Translations under genes and position numbers: made by a program
Part shown: in pieces, positions 19,801-29,430 of the stretch
How positions within the stretch are numbered: position 1 is the first letter of the stretch
How the letters are laid out: each line of letters opens with the position of its first letter
The notes under the pieces: model-generated
Databases searched by the model: none
What the model saw: the letters and a program-made list of their open reading frames with translations, nothing else
What the model was told of the DNA's origin: nothing
From: Phytophthora colocasiae
Lineage: Eukaryota; Oomycota; Peronosporomycetes; Peronosporales; Peronosporaceae
DNA: 64,000 bases
Direction of reading: 5' to 3'
Assembly: GCA_018806915.1 (NCBI GenBank)
Contig: JAGKQI010000059.1
Location: 310,001 to 374,000 of the forward strand

Positions 19801-21789
19801 CGGTCGCTGTTTATGGGCCTCGAAGACAACGACTTTGGCATCCACGAGATCACCTGCGTGCTGTTGTGCGAAGCTGCTGGGCATATCGGTCCTAGTATGA
19901 TCCTCACTGTCACGTGCGAGTGCTTCATCGTTGCTTTCGCAGCGTACTCAGCTATGCCAGCAGCGCAATGGCTCGCAGGCTCGTTGGTCGTGGGACTTGC
20001 AGCTAGCTTTGCTCTGCAGATGACGTTGTTCCTTGCTATCGTCGCGCTCGATAAGCGTCGGGAGCTGAGCGGCACCTACGACGTCATCTGCTGTAAACGC
20101 GCGTCGTTCGCACGTCGTCCGCGTCTCTCCGAAGACGAGAGCACCATTGCGACCGAGAACTCGTCCTTCCCAGGCAGCGCGTTCTCCTTGTCTGGCCTGA
20201 ATCTGATGGACCGCTGCATCACGGGCTATGTGAGTTTGTTGCTGAGGAAGGTTACGAAAGTACTGGTACTTCTTGTGTTCGCGGCTTGCTCTCTTGTGGC
20301 CATCGTGTCTATCGAGACGATGGATCGTGGTCTTTCACCCACCTCGTTCATCCCAACGGACTCGTATTTACACGCGTTTTATCGTGCTGTTGACGAGAAT
20401 GACGGATCGAAAAAGGAGTTCCCAGTCTATTTCGTTGTCGAAGCTGGCTACGGCAACAACGCTAACAGCTTCAACGCTCTCGCCAATGATGTGACGGCTC
20501 AGAGCAAACTGTGCTCGTCGAAGGAGATCTGTGACGACTTGTCGATCCCAAATATCCTCAATGCGTTGGCAGCGGTCGGAGATAGCAACGCGACATTCTT
20601 CAAAGACGGCGCTGTTGTTGGATCGTGGCTGGATGATTTCTGGGGGTTCGTTAATCCAGACAGTGAGTGCTGCCGAGTGGATCCTAAGAACGACTACGCA
20701 TACTCCCCGCTTCTTCCTGAAGAGAGCAGCACTGCTTATATTCTTCAGCGCGCGTCAGAGGCGCCGTCGTGTCTAACCGACAGCAGCGACGTGCTGTCAG
20801 TTCCTCAGGAATCCTTCATGTCATTGTTCAGCATGTTCTCCACGGCCGCCACAGGCCCGCTGTGCACTTATGCGGCAGGCACACGCTTCCACGGACAGCT
20901 GAGTATTGACAGTCAACCTGCTCCGGCAATGATCAATGGTGAAACAGTGACGCTCAACGGCACTGGCTACGGTAATGACGTGACTGCTTTTGCTTACAAG
21001 GTGCTGAGTACTACAGCAGATGCGTCTACGATTTCTGGCAGTCAGGAAGGGGCGATCATGGCGTATGCGCAGGCTCAGTACATTGCTAAGTGGATCAGTG
21101 AGGAGACGGGCATCGACGTCTGGGCTTACTCGCCCGAGCATATCTACTTGGACCAGTTCCACTCGATTCGTGGCACTGCATACATCGTAGTGGGTGTTGG
21201 ACTGGCAGTGGTGTTTGTGGTGCAGAGCTTGGCTCTAGGAAGTACTGGCTACGGGTTCGCCGTGGCGTTCATCGCTGCCGTCACTGTCGTCCAAGTTGCT
21301 GGTTTGATGATGCCCATGGGGGTCCCTCTGAACGCGCTGTCGATTGTGAGTCTTGCGATTGCTGTCACCTTTTCGGTGGGATTCTCTGGACACCTCACCC
21401 GGCTATTTGCGAAGGCTCGCACCATCAGGGACGACTCTGGCCACCCTCCGATGGGAGATACCTGTGTGAAGAAGGCGTTGATGCAGCTGCTGGCCTCATG
21501 GACGTTGGGTGTCGCTATTTCCAAGTTCGTTGCCATCGCGGCGCTCGCTCTAGTAGCTACACCCGTCTTTGAACCTGCTGGCAACTGCTTCTTTCGGACG
21601 TTGATGGCGGCAGCGGTGTGCTCCTGGCTGAACGCTGCTGTACTGCTTCCGGTGGGTCTTAGTGTGGCTGTGGATGCCTCGGAAGGACGTGTGCGTGACG
21701 TGAAGGCGACGAACGAGGAAGGAGGCGAGTACTCGCGCGAAAGTCCTACTTCGTCGTACCACAACGCGCCTCCGACCGGCAAGTACTGA
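16840..21789 (+). CDS. NPC1: NPC1-type sterol transporter (full length, N-terminally extended)
   Basis: A single 1649-codon exon; NPC1 of animals is about 1280 residues. The first 170 residues contain two hydrophobic segments and arginine-rich stretches that are not part of the family core. The cysteine-rich luminal N-terminal domain follows (YCAAFDAAYVN, LLCCTETQYEML, LKNLWCQFTCHPSNS, CADTCGSLC), which in the family binds the sterol 3-hydroxyl end. Then a membrane segment near residue 540, luminal domain, a sterol-sensing domain of five helices at about 895-1070 (ending ALQMTLFLAIVALDK), a second large luminal domain and a second helix bundle to residue about 1610. It moves sterol out of endo-lysosomal compartments. 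Relevance is plausible because Phytophthora-type oomycetes depend on outside sterols. No tyrosine/dileucine sorting motif noted at the very end. Confidence 0.92.
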   Translation: MTSFRYRSPRDQPKRAMWLFAAISLAIATPCFRAWLEALFAELTIVFFTYLRLVSACLFLVLLLALVFHGRRFLRSRRVASPKRLPTEPHKQQQPKTELARVQWKRGTRRRALLLRAKSTTSEIAGSGFYPPQLWTTSLFALTMLPIINSVVVGGGGHAPSSFRALKSETAAAQTAFEADAAALMTLQQQLTTCKYSGEENCVDNVTSISVLGDYKQGTGYCAAFDAAYVNVTAGAALPAQYFPIGVEEASAQGFANNFSAWSDTNQEKFQVDCPLLYNETVVGAGEELLCCTETQYEMLSLQVRELPGQCTSCKENLKNLWCQFTCHPSNSLFVDVKQVRLMEGDSDHADEVFPAIEEAMYYVGSDMVRDLHDFCEADTGFLPLVCGMNEDNCSTTGADMLEYLGAYSFNGVGSPSQVNFTTIEQLSTTEQADQICPCGTSNTTGCFAPMDVRLESCADTCGSLCAVGAEDNRDYTSACYSSDSASISGGLSAVGSSNTVSATSGGAASKIQSLLAELSSRAEGGSFAVLNYVLAVLAFFAATALALGFAYSTRYGKKKRQSILDDPRNEAMGSEMLSMINLDQLKGIGRWDDRLTQQLKRWGDFVAMGNHPLYIILLSLMLVVCSSSGLIRLEVEMDAMKLWASESSTVFQERARFGELLGPVDRFERLVLVSKDGGAVTRAPYIKEAIRLQQVVASEISSDSITLSDICVKDASDSPCQVTAVTQYFQNSLDHFEVYNSYGLVEEHLRNCANAPERADTNVCRELSVQLNASGSSLPTSMSECPCVSSFGVPMTEMEKYLGGITGETDSIDASTYLEQATALFSTAAVTNHQDKTKNADAIAWERAFLTQMEKEAKDNTLYEIYYAAETSTDDEFAAASNLDIVFKAGIAGFIFMFVYVVVGLNHWKLNHRFFHSSKIGVGFMGVACILMAVGGTLGVFAWAGVKLQIVTLVVLPLVMLAIGTGNIFLILHAVDLKQEELKMEQRSLFMGLEDNDFGIHEITCVLLCEAAGHIGPSMILTVTCECFIVAFAAYSAMPAAQWLAGSLVVGLAASFALQMTLFLAIVALDKRRELSGTYDVICCKRASFARRPRLSEDESTIATENSSFPGSAFSLSGLNLMDRCITGYVSLLLRKVTKVLVLLVFAACSLVAIVSIETMDRGLSPTSFIPTDSYLHAFYRAVDENDGSKKEFPVYFVVEAGYGNNANSFNALANDVTAQSKLCSSKEICDDLSIPNILNALAAVGDSNATFFKDGAVVGSWLDDFWGFVNPDSECCRVDPKNDYAYSPLLPEESSTAYILQRASEAPSCLTDSSDVLSVPQESFMSLFSMFSTAATGPLCTYAAGTRFHGQLSIDSQPAPAMINGETVTLNGTGYGNDVTAFAYKVLSTTADASTISGSQEGAIMAYAQAQYIAKWISEETGIDVWAYSPEHIYLDQFHSIRGTAYIVVGVGLAVVFVVQSLALGSTGYGFAVAFIAAVTVVQVAGLMMPMGVPLNALSIVSLAIAVTFSVGFSGHLTRLFAKARTIRDDSGHPPMGDTCVKKALMQLLASWTLGVAISKFVAIAALALVATPVFEPAGNCFFRTLMAAAVCSWLNAAVLLPVGLSVAVDASEGRVRDVKATNEEGGEYSRESPTSSYHNAPPTGKY

Positions 21790-22049
21790 GTTGACGATCT
21801 TCTACTGAAAGATGAAGAAGAACGAAGGTCTTGTGTACACTTGAGGGCTGTTAGCAGAAGAGAAAAGGTGGTGATGACTGCTAACAGCACATGAATGTAT
21901 TTTATATTTGCACTTTTTGAGGGCTCGGCCCCTGTGTCAAGGTGAACGAAGTCCCAAAGGTACGAGCCTCCTCTTTATCCTAAAAATGGTCACGCCACCT
22001 CTACAACGTTCTCCTCATTTAGGCTGCAGCACTCGGAAGAGATTGAGTT

Positions 22050-23780
22050 ATGAGTAACCCGCTCACAACAGGCGCCATGTCCAACCTGTTCAGTCCTCGC
22101 GGTACGAATGGAAGTAGCAACCGATATCACCTGGCAAGCAGTGGCACGCGGACACCTCGAGTGTTTCCCCCAGACGTGCATAGCATCCCGTTGAGTCCTT
22201 CCCGACTGGAGAGTCCAATGTTTCGAGAGCGGGTGACCACATTGATGCAACAAGGAGACACGTACGCAAAGCGACTTGACAGCGAACGCCGTCGATCTGT
22301 GGATCTTGATGCGGCAGTGAGAGCTCTTCGAGTGGAGCATTTCCAAGCGCGCAAGGCTCTTTGTGACGCTACAAATGCCCAGTTGTGCGCGGCCACGACG
22401 GAGCTCAAACCCATTCGAATGCTGGAGAACCGCCTGGACAAGGTATTGACTCGCTACAACGAAGTGTGCAACACCAACAAGGCACTACGTGAGCAGATCC
22501 AAGCATTACGGCGCGAAAAAGTGCAGCAAGCAGCAGTACTGGACAAGCTGGAGAGGGAGACAGCTCAGGCCCAAGGAGAAGCTGCGCAGATGGCTCAAGC
22601 GTCTCAGACGGCAAGTGACGCTAAAGATCGAGCCAATCGACAGAGTGAAGCGCTGAGGAATCAGCTCGTTGAAGATGGCAGCAACTTCGAGTCTGGCTGG
22701 CACGAGAAGACTGGGCAGTTGGCTGAAGACCGCGCCACGATCCGCGATATCCCACGCCTACGCACGCCCAAGAGTCCGTCTCGACCTTATTTTATCAACA
22801 GCGCCATGCCAGGAAGTGTCAACTCGCCCTTGCCCAGCAACACTACAGGCCGATCTTTGCCAGGAGGTTTCAAGTTGCTGTCCACACCGGATATCAAGCT
22901 GCGAGATGAGACGCAGAAGAACGAGCGTTTGTTGCATGAGAAGGCTAACGACCTACAGAAGCAGAGCGAGCGGTTGCGAATCGCACAAGACGGACTGGCC
23001 AAGATCAAGCGGAAGACTGGGGAGAAGGACTCGCAGGCTCTGGCAGCTGCTTTGGTTGCTGCTGAAGAAAAGAACTTCTCCCTTTTTAATATGATCAACG
23101 AGCTTAGCACGGAGATGGAGGCTCTGGAAGTGGAGAACAACGCTCTGGAAGCTCAAGTGAATGAACAAACCCGTGACGGGTCCATGGGATCAGCAGAAGA
23201 TGCGAGACGACGTGCACTCAAACAGCAGCTAGAGGACCAGATCGACAAGTCCCGTCAGAAAGTAGCAAGACTTGAAGCTCGTCATAGCGAAGCGGCAGAA
23301 GCAGCCGAAGTGATGAAAGCGGGTGCCATGGGGCTGTTCCACAAGTTACAGGGCCCCAATGACGAAGCATTCGCAGCGACGTTGTCCACCCATGGTGTTA
23401 CGGATGTCACTATGGCTCAATTGCTCGGACTCATTGAGCAGCGCGTAGGAGAGCTGGTGGATATCCACAACATCGCAACGAATGCACCAGCAGCAGCGGC
23501 GTTGGGTGCGCAACATCCAGCTACGAAGGTCGAGGTGCATGACAGTGGACACACTCGACACTCACGCAATGGGGAACGTCCTCGAGGTGGAGCTGCTGTC
23601 AGTACAGTTGGAGCTCTTCTGCGACCAACACCACCTACTGCTGACGACTTCGGTGACTCAGACAATGACGAACCACAGCAAGATGACGTGCTCCGGCCGT
23701 ACAAGATCTCGGATATTCAAGAGAAGACTGCAGCTGCAGTAGGGAGGAGAAAGGAGAAACAGATCCGATCTAAGCGGTAG
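22050..23780 (+). CDS. Coiled-coil protein, outer dynein arm docking (CCDC63/114/151-like)
   Basis: A single 576-codon exon, almost wholly coiled coil. The segment RLDKVLTRYNEVCNTNKALR and the later segment NFSLFNMINELSTEMEALE are the two signatures I associate with the ODA-DC2/CCDC63/CCDC114 and CCDC151 group, which anchor outer dynein arms to axonemal doublets. About 110 residues between the two coils (IPRLRTPKSPSR ... GGFKLLSTPD) are Pro/Ser-rich and unlike the usual continuous coil. The C-terminus is basic (GRRKEKQIRSKR). Such a gene is expected in an organism with motile zoospores. Exact subunit uncertain. Confidence 0.65.
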   Translation: MSNPLTTGAMSNLFSPRGTNGSSNRYHLASSGTRTPRVFPPDVHSIPLSPSRLESPMFRERVTTLMQQGDTYAKRLDSERRRSVDLDAAVRALRVEHFQARKALCDATNAQLCAATTELKPIRMLENRLDKVLTRYNEVCNTNKALREQIQALRREKVQQAAVLDKLERETAQAQGEAAQMAQASQTASDAKDRANRQSEALRNQLVEDGSNFESGWHEKTGQLAEDRATIRDIPRLRTPKSPSRPYFINSAMPGSVNSPLPSNTTGRSLPGGFKLLSTPDIKLRDETQKNERLLHEKANDLQKQSERLRIAQDGLAKIKRKTGEKDSQALAAALVAAEEKNFSLFNMINELSTEMEALEVENNALEAQVNEQTRDGSMGSAEDARRRALKQQLEDQIDKSRQKVARLEARHSEAAEAAEVMKAGAMGLFHKLQGPNDEAFAATLSTHGVTDVTMAQLLGLIEQRVGELVDIHNIATNAPAAAALGAQHPATKVEVHDSGHTRHSRNGERPRGGAAVSTVGALLRPTPPTADDFGDSDNDEPQQDDVLRPYKISDIQEKTAAAVGRRKEKQIRSKR

Positions 23781-23835
23781 GTTTTAAACACGATTATCTT
23801 TTCACCGACGTTGAAAAAGGAAGCTTCTCTCTAGC

Positions 23836-25191
23836 TTAGCCAGACTTGCTGGTGCTCGTATCCTGGATGCCGAACTTGTTGATGAGGTGGTCGTAGTAGT
23901 CGATCACGTGGTGCGTGTACGCACGCTTGTCTGCGTAGTCTCTGGGCATGAAGGAGCGCTTGAAGCCCGTGAGTAGAATCTGCCGCAGCTCGTGCGGCGT
24001 GAGCTCGAAGGCGTCGCATGCCAGACGCACTTCACGCACCATGTTCGTGTGGGAGACCGTGCAGTTGTCCGTGCACAGACTCACAGCCAGTTTGCTGGTC
24101 AACATGTCCCGCAGCGGGTGGTTCTTGGCGTCCAGCTCCATGTCGGGCGTCGTCTGCAAGTTGCTCGACAAACACACTTCAAGACACGTGCGCGAGTTGC
24201 CGATATACTGCACCAGGTCGTGACAGTAATTTTTCTTCTGCTCCTCATCCAGGTCCTGCTTTTCAATGGTGTCGTGACGGAACAAGTGCAGTCCGTGGCC
24301 AATTCTCTCCGCGTGCAGATCCGTGATGGCCTGGAAGATGCTCTCCGGACCGTAGCCTTCACCCGCGTGCACTGTCTTGTGCATGAACTTCTTGTGCGCA
24401 AAGGCGAATGCCTCCACGTGGTCGTGAGCAGGATATCCCCGTTCCGCACCTGCAATGTCCAGAGCCACAACGGGCACCCCGTGCTTCATCTTAGTCTCAT
24501 ACGCCTGAGTGATCAGTGCCATAGACGCCAACCCATACAGTCGGTGCGGTTCTTCATGACGATGCACCTCACAGAACTGCTCGTAGTACGGACCAAAGCC
24601 TGCTGTAAAGAACCTCATGGCGCACACAATGATACCATAGGCGAACTTGGGTGCCAAACCAGAAACCACATCTGGATCTTTGGCGTTGAACTCGTCTGTA
24701 GCTCGTTTGAGGCCGCGGTTGACACTGATGAGAACCTGTTCGAGTGGCAATTTGCCCGGTACAGCATTAAGTTGCGGGGCGAAGCGGGTCTCGAAGTACC
24801 GGACACCCAAGGCATATTGATCGCTGGCTTGTTCGTAGGCCACACGTTCCAGAGCTTCACTGGTGCGGAGAACAGCTGAAGCGTAGGAGAAGCACACGAG
24901 ATATTCCTCCAGAGAGTCATAGGTCTCTTTAAACACCTCACGGTTGAGCTGTTCGGCGTCGTAAGTGGGGAGTTCCACGCCCTGTTGATTGGCCAAATCG
25001 ATGAGCGTCTGGGGCCGCAGACAACCGTCCAAATGGCAGTGCAGATCCGTCTTGGGCACTTGGCGCAGAAACTCGTCCGAGAACGTCTCGTTCGTAGGGT
25101 ATTGACGCATTTTAGCACTGGACATGACGCGCAACTGGAGGGGACGGGACGCCTTGAGCTTGGAGAGGAAGAATCGAGAGTGACACAGCAT
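23836..25191 (-). CDS. Adenosine deaminase
   Basis: A single 451-codon exon. The amidohydrolase barrel begins with [11 protein letters not shown] (HxH metal ligands). It then has [25 protein letters not shown] (zinc-ligand His and the catalytic Glu), [11 protein letters not shown] and [12 protein letters not shown]. In animal ADA the last motif is TDD; the TDN form is also seen in bacterial-type enzymes, so activity is still likely. It converts adenosine or deoxyadenosine to inosine in purine salvage. From the first ATG the protein has a basic, serine/leucine-rich leader ([17 protein letters not shown]) that could be a mitochondrial presequence. An ATG at 25125 would give a cytosolic form that starts MSSAKMRQ. 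Confidence 0.9.
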   Translation of the reverse strand: MLCHSRFFLSKLKASRPLQLRVMSSAKMRQYPTNETFSDEFLRQVPKTDLHCHLDGCLRPQTLIDLANQQGVELPTYDAEQLNREVFKETYDSLEEYLVCFSYASAVLRTSEALERVAYEQASDQYALGVRYFETRFAPQLNAVPGKLPLEQVLISVNRGLKRATDEFNAKDPDVVSGLAPKFAYGIIVCAMRFFTAGFGPYYEQFCEVHRHEEPHRLYGLASMALITQAYETKMKHGVPVVALDIAGAERGYPAHDHVEAFAFAHKKFMHKTVHAGEGYGPESIFQAITDLHAERIGHGLHLFRHDTIEKQDLDEEQKKNYCHDLVQYIGNSRTCLEVCLSSNLQTTPDMELDAKNHPLRDMLTSKLAVSLCTDNCTVSHTNMVREVRLACDAFELTPHELRQILLTGFKRSFMPRDYADKRAYTHHVIDYYDHLINKFGIQDTSTSKSG

Positions 25192-25673
25192 TTTAGATGA
25201 GGGAATTCTTTAAGATTTTTTACTCCAACTTGGGAAAAGTGACGAGTGGATAGAAAACAGACAAAAGTGAATGCAAAATGCGAGTTTGCCACTCTCGAAG
25301 TGCGTAGGTGGAACCAGAATATGCTTAAAGTAATCGACAAGAAGTAGAGCTTACTATGACTGAAACAACACCTCAATAGTAGACCCTCTAAGCAGACATC
25401 TCGCTATTTGTATGTAAATTCACCTAACCCTATATAATCATTTACGTGCGGCCTGAGGTGTTGATTCACTCAAAGGAAGTCGAATCTCTGTACTAGGGAT
25501 TTGTATGGGGCGGTCGTGGGAAGCAACTTCTTCGTGCCCAAACAACACCCGAGGGTTATTTAGTGTTATTTGACCAATGATCGACCGTCACGCTTCAGAA
25601 AAAGTGCAGACACTTTTTCAAAATAAAAATGGAAAATATTTGTTATTGTGACTTTGGCAAATTAGAAAGTGTA
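25192..25673. other. Intergenic region 5' of adenosine deaminase
   Basis: AT-rich sequence between the deaminase start and the repeat array. I see the deaminase promoter by position only. No gene or clear repeat. Confidence 0.5.
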
Positions 25674-25969
25674 GTCATACTAGAAAGTACGCGTCATACC
25701 AAAAAGTACGAGTTCATACCATAAAGTACGCGTTCATACCAAAAAGTACGCGTTCATACCAGAATGTATGATACTTTTGACCTCGTACTTCCTGGTATGA
25801 CCTCGTACTTCTTGGTATGACCTCGTACTTCTTGGTATGAACTCGTACATTCCAGTCTGATCTTAGCGTACTTTTTGGTATGAATGTCTCGTACATTTTG
25901 ATATGAACTCGTACGTTTTGGTATGAACTCGTACTTTTTGGTATGAACTCGTACTTTTTGGTATGAACG
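25674..25969. repeat. Two-armed array of about 20-bp repeats in opposite orientation
   Basis: The left arm (25674-25776) holds about five units of TCATACCAAAAAGTACGCGT. The right arm (25790-25969) holds about nine units of the reverse complement type, ACTCGTACTTTTTGGTATGA, with single-base variants (CTTCTTGG, CATTTTGA). The arms face each other across a short centre, so the whole can fold back as a long hairpin. The apparent 94-codon open frame across it is just the repeat read in frame (HTKKYE, PKSTSSYQ) and is not called as a gene. Confidence 0.9.
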
Positions 25970-26049
25970 CGATAGTTAAATGAACACCATAGTAGCAATG
26001 AAAAACGTCGTAGACATCAGTCTTATGGCCTCCCCGTCTCACTACAGCC

Positions 26050-27034
26050 TCAACTACTTCGAGCCGCCTGCTTTGCCTTCATGTACGATTCCTTGTACTG
26101 CCGAAAGGTAGCACATGGCCCAATGCTCTCCAGTTTCGAGATGGTCTTTTTCAACTTGGTCACTTGCTCACCCCGCTCGGCTTCGGCCTTGTCCTTCCGA
26201 GCTTGGAATTCAGCCAGGTGTCGATCCCTTGCTCTCATGTAGCGCTCCACCATCTTGCGATAGTCTCGAAAGTTTGCTGTCAGCGTCTCAAAGTCGTATT
26301 CAGTCTGGTCCTTTGCTTTACGTGCCAAAGCTACTCGCCGGCGCTCATTGGAATACTCCACATCCGTCATAGCGTCCAGTTCCGCTTGGGGCTTCATGTC
26401 GACATCGGCCTTCAGTCCATCTCCAAAAGCGTTGAAGGCCCTGGTAGTCTTGTCCCAGTGCGCCATCACTTCCTCAATGCGGGCTCCAAACCTGTTCTTC
26501 TGTCCGCGCAGCTTGTCCGGATGGAGAACGAAGATTGCTGCCCGGTAAAGCTCTTTCGGTGTGGTCATGATAGGACCGTGGTTGTACTTTGCCTTGCAAC
26601 GTGCCTTCAGCTCTTCAAGAAAGTGGGCGAAAAGCTCTGGGTCCAAGCTGACACCATAGAGCAAATTTCGCTTCGATAGAGCTGTCCAAGCCGTACACTC
26701 CAGTTCTTCCACCTCAACTTGCTGAGCTTCGAGTTCAGAGAGCTGCTTCCGAGCCACTAATCGTTACATGGGTTAAAAAATATAATAATTTTTTCAAATA
26801 TTTACAACATATACCTTCAAGGCGTCCGAATTGGTCGAATATGCGCTTTTCCTGCCGCTTTTGGAGGACCTTCACCTTATTGCGGGCGTATGAGTCCCGG
26901 TTTATCGCCTTTCGCGACTTTGCCGGCTTCTTCTTGCCACACACCTTGCGGTGCTTGGCCATGTTTGACTTGGACACGAGCTTGGAGCATGTGGGGCACT
27001 CGCCCTTCGCCGGGGTGGTGTCACTACTCTCCAT
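26050..27034 (-). CDS. Unrecognised zinc-finger protein with HPDK (J-domain-like) motif
   Basis: Two exons, 27034-26815 and 26756-26050, joined at a 58-bp GT-AG intron (26814-26757, phase 1, giving RLE-VARKQL); 308 residues. The N-terminus has a zinc-finger pattern CPTCSKLVSKSNMAKHRKVC (C-x2-C-x12-H-x3-C), followed by a basic stretch. At about residue 150 the sequence LYRAAIFVLHPDKLRGQKNR carries the HPD tripeptide in a helix-loop setting like a DnaJ J-domain, but the rest of the J-domain is not obvious. The C-terminal third is charged coiled coil. I do not recognise the family. It lies beside the repeat array and near several mobile elements, so a mobile-element origin is possible but not shown. 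Confidence 0.6.
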
Positions 27035-27564
27035 TGTCCGACCAATTTCTACGACTTATATATTCGGAGCGTCTGGTTGGTCAATACTGATTTTTGTTGT
27101 GGTCGCATATGATTGGCTAATAAAAATGTTATTTGGGTGTTATTTGGTGTTGTTTCAGGGAAAGAAGTGTACATACATATATGGTACAAGCAGATATTAT
27201 TTTTTTAAAGATTATCTCAATTCGAACCCCTTATTAGGTGTGCATTTTTCTGATAATTTCATTAGGTTGAAGAAAATGGACGACCCTGAGGTGAAGCGTT
27301 CGCTGTCTCCCGACGTCAGTTCCCCACCACACAAGCGTCAGAAGTGGGCGCGTCTGTTACTACGAGAACTCTATGACTTGGGATGTCGTGACGCGGCTGC
27401 TGCGTTGGAGCGTGAGGCCTCAGTCCAGTTACGCTCCGATGCCATGAAGAAGCTGCAAAATCTCGTCACGAATCGCCAATGGGATCAGGCGCTGCAACTT
27501 GTGACACAGACGAAAGAATTGACGATGCAGTCGCCTCAAGCGTCTCGGGAGGCGGCGTTGCTGC

Positions 27565-27693
27565 TATTGAATGTGTACGCTTTAGAAGGGAAAAGGAAAA
27601 GTGATTTACTATCAGTGCCGTACAGTCTCGCTGCGCAGAATTAACCCACGCGAGGTACCTTATCCACTACCGCTTACGACGTAACTTCCAACA
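27565..27693 (-). repeat. 3' LTR of copia element
   Basis: Identical to the other LTR; the repeat shared by both ends is 130 bp if base 27564 is included. In element direction the purine-rich GGGAAGGAG just before it (27695-27703) is a candidate polypurine tract. Confidence 0.93.
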
Positions 27694-27719
27694 CTCCTTC
27701 CCTGCGCAGTGAGGCTCTA

Positions 27720-29298
27720 TCACTCACCAGTTAACCCGATCTTCTCTCGTAGTTGAAGTACTCGTTCTCCTGGAAGAGCCTTCGTCAGCAAGTCCGCTAA
27801 CATATCGGCGGTTCCGACGTACGTGGGCAGAACGACACCTCGCTCAGCGTAATCTCGCAAGAATTTGACCTTGATATCCACGTGCTTGGCCCTCCCCGAG
27901 CTTGCCTCGTTGGTGATCTGTTTCAGCGCTGCCTGGTTATCCATCATCATCTCGATTGGCAGCTTTACCTTTAAGCCAATCTCTCCGAACAGCTCGCGTA
28001 AACCCAACACATTTTGGCCGCCAACAGATGCTGCGACAAACTCCGCTTCTGCAGTTGACAGCACGACAGCGGTTTGCTTCCTGCACTCCCAATCTATCGT
28101 CATTCCATTTACTTGGACTATGACGCCGCTGACAGATTTGCGATCTTGCACGTCTCCAGCAAAGTCTGCATCAGACCAGCAACACAAACGGACAATTTCT
28201 TTCGCGCCATCTTGCACATCATCCGTCAGGCGCAACTTCAAACCACGCGTTCCACTCAAATACCGTGCGATTCGCTTCGCTAACTTCCAGTCTTGAGCAG
28301 TGGGGCGTGAGTCTTTCTCGACTCGCGCGGTGAACAGCAAACGAAATGTCAGGTCTTGTGCCACGTGCGATCCACAGGAGACTCCCAACCAAGGCCTGAA
28401 AGTCCTTCACCGTCGGTTCTTTGCCATCGGGAGCCGACTTAATAGGCAGTAACTTCCCATCGTCGACAAAGCGGGTGGATCGCCCGCTGCGATAGGCAGT
28501 CGAACGCTGTTGGCATTTTCAAGCCATGCGCGATCAGCGTTTCCGTGATGGCATGCTCTTGGTCAATCGTATATCCACGCTCATCGTCGTAGCTGATCCT
28601 CATCCCGAGGAACATCGATGCTGGTCCCAAGTCCTTGAGTTCCAGGATTGCCATATCAGCAAAAATGAGTCGACGCGCGGCGCCGAAGTAGCGGTGACCA
28701 GCAAATCGTCAACGTATGTCCCCACAACAGTTATTCCACCAACGTCAGTCTTCACATAGACGCACGAATCGGACAAACATTGCCTGAATCCGACCTGAAC
28801 AAGCGTTTTGTGCAGTAACTTACGCCACAGCCTTCCAGCTTGCTTAAGCCCATAAAGGCTTCTTCCGAGCAACAAGCCGAGTTCACTAACGTCTTTGACA
28901 CCCAAAGCTGCTAGCTCAGCTGCCGTAAACTCCATTCCGTCGGGAATGTACAGGCGGCAGATTTCTAAGCCTTCTTCCGTCGATGCCTTCACGAACGCAT
29001 TCGGCACATCACCGTGCCTCGCTGGCACGCGCCAGATTCTTGCAAGTGCAAGCACAGCTTTTCCACTTGGCAGTTCCATCACCGCAGCAAATGTGAACAA
29101 GTAGTCAATACCGAACACTTGCTCATTTCCGCATGCTACGAGTCGAGCTTTGTAGCGCTGGATTTTGCCATTGCCATCCCGTTTCTTCTTATATACCCAT
29201 TTCGAGTGTAGTCGAGCGGTACCCGGAGACACCTTCACAACTTTCAAGTGTCGTTCGCTTCCAGAGAAGCAATTTCTTCCCGCTCCGCGGCCCGCCAT
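27720..29298 (-). pseudogene. copia reverse transcriptase-RNase H region
   Basis: The frame 29298-28600 has RT motifs: SKWVYKKKRDGNGKIQRYKA, DVPNAFVKA (an expected D), LLGRSLYGLKQAGRLW and catalytic YVDDLL. It breaks, and fragments at 28654-28439 (FLGMRISYD) and 28410-28219 continue in other frames. The frame 28388-27720 has RNase H (WSDADFAGD, STAEAEFVAAS, MMMDNQAAL, KHVDIKVKFLRD) and a terminal stop just before the 3' LTR. At least three indels break the enzyme. Confidence 0.88.
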
Positions 29299-29430
29299 TT
29301 CTCACTTTCCGCGCAACGTCTGGCAGCAGCAAAATTTGCTGGCTCCTTATCATCCGCATGAGTATCTTCCACATGTACAGCACTTGAGACCAGTGCTCCT
29401 TCCGACCCTCCGTCGTCATCTCCATCAGCT

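Noticed and set aside
25714..25998. 94-codon frame through the repeat array
   Set aside because: It is the 20-bp repeat read in frame, with no protein character of its own.
27694..27720. Whether the 130-bp repeats flanking the copia element were a host duplication rather than LTRs
   Set aside because: They have TGTTGG at the outer end, a primer site directly inside one and a purine tract inside the other, and a 5-bp target duplication outside both.
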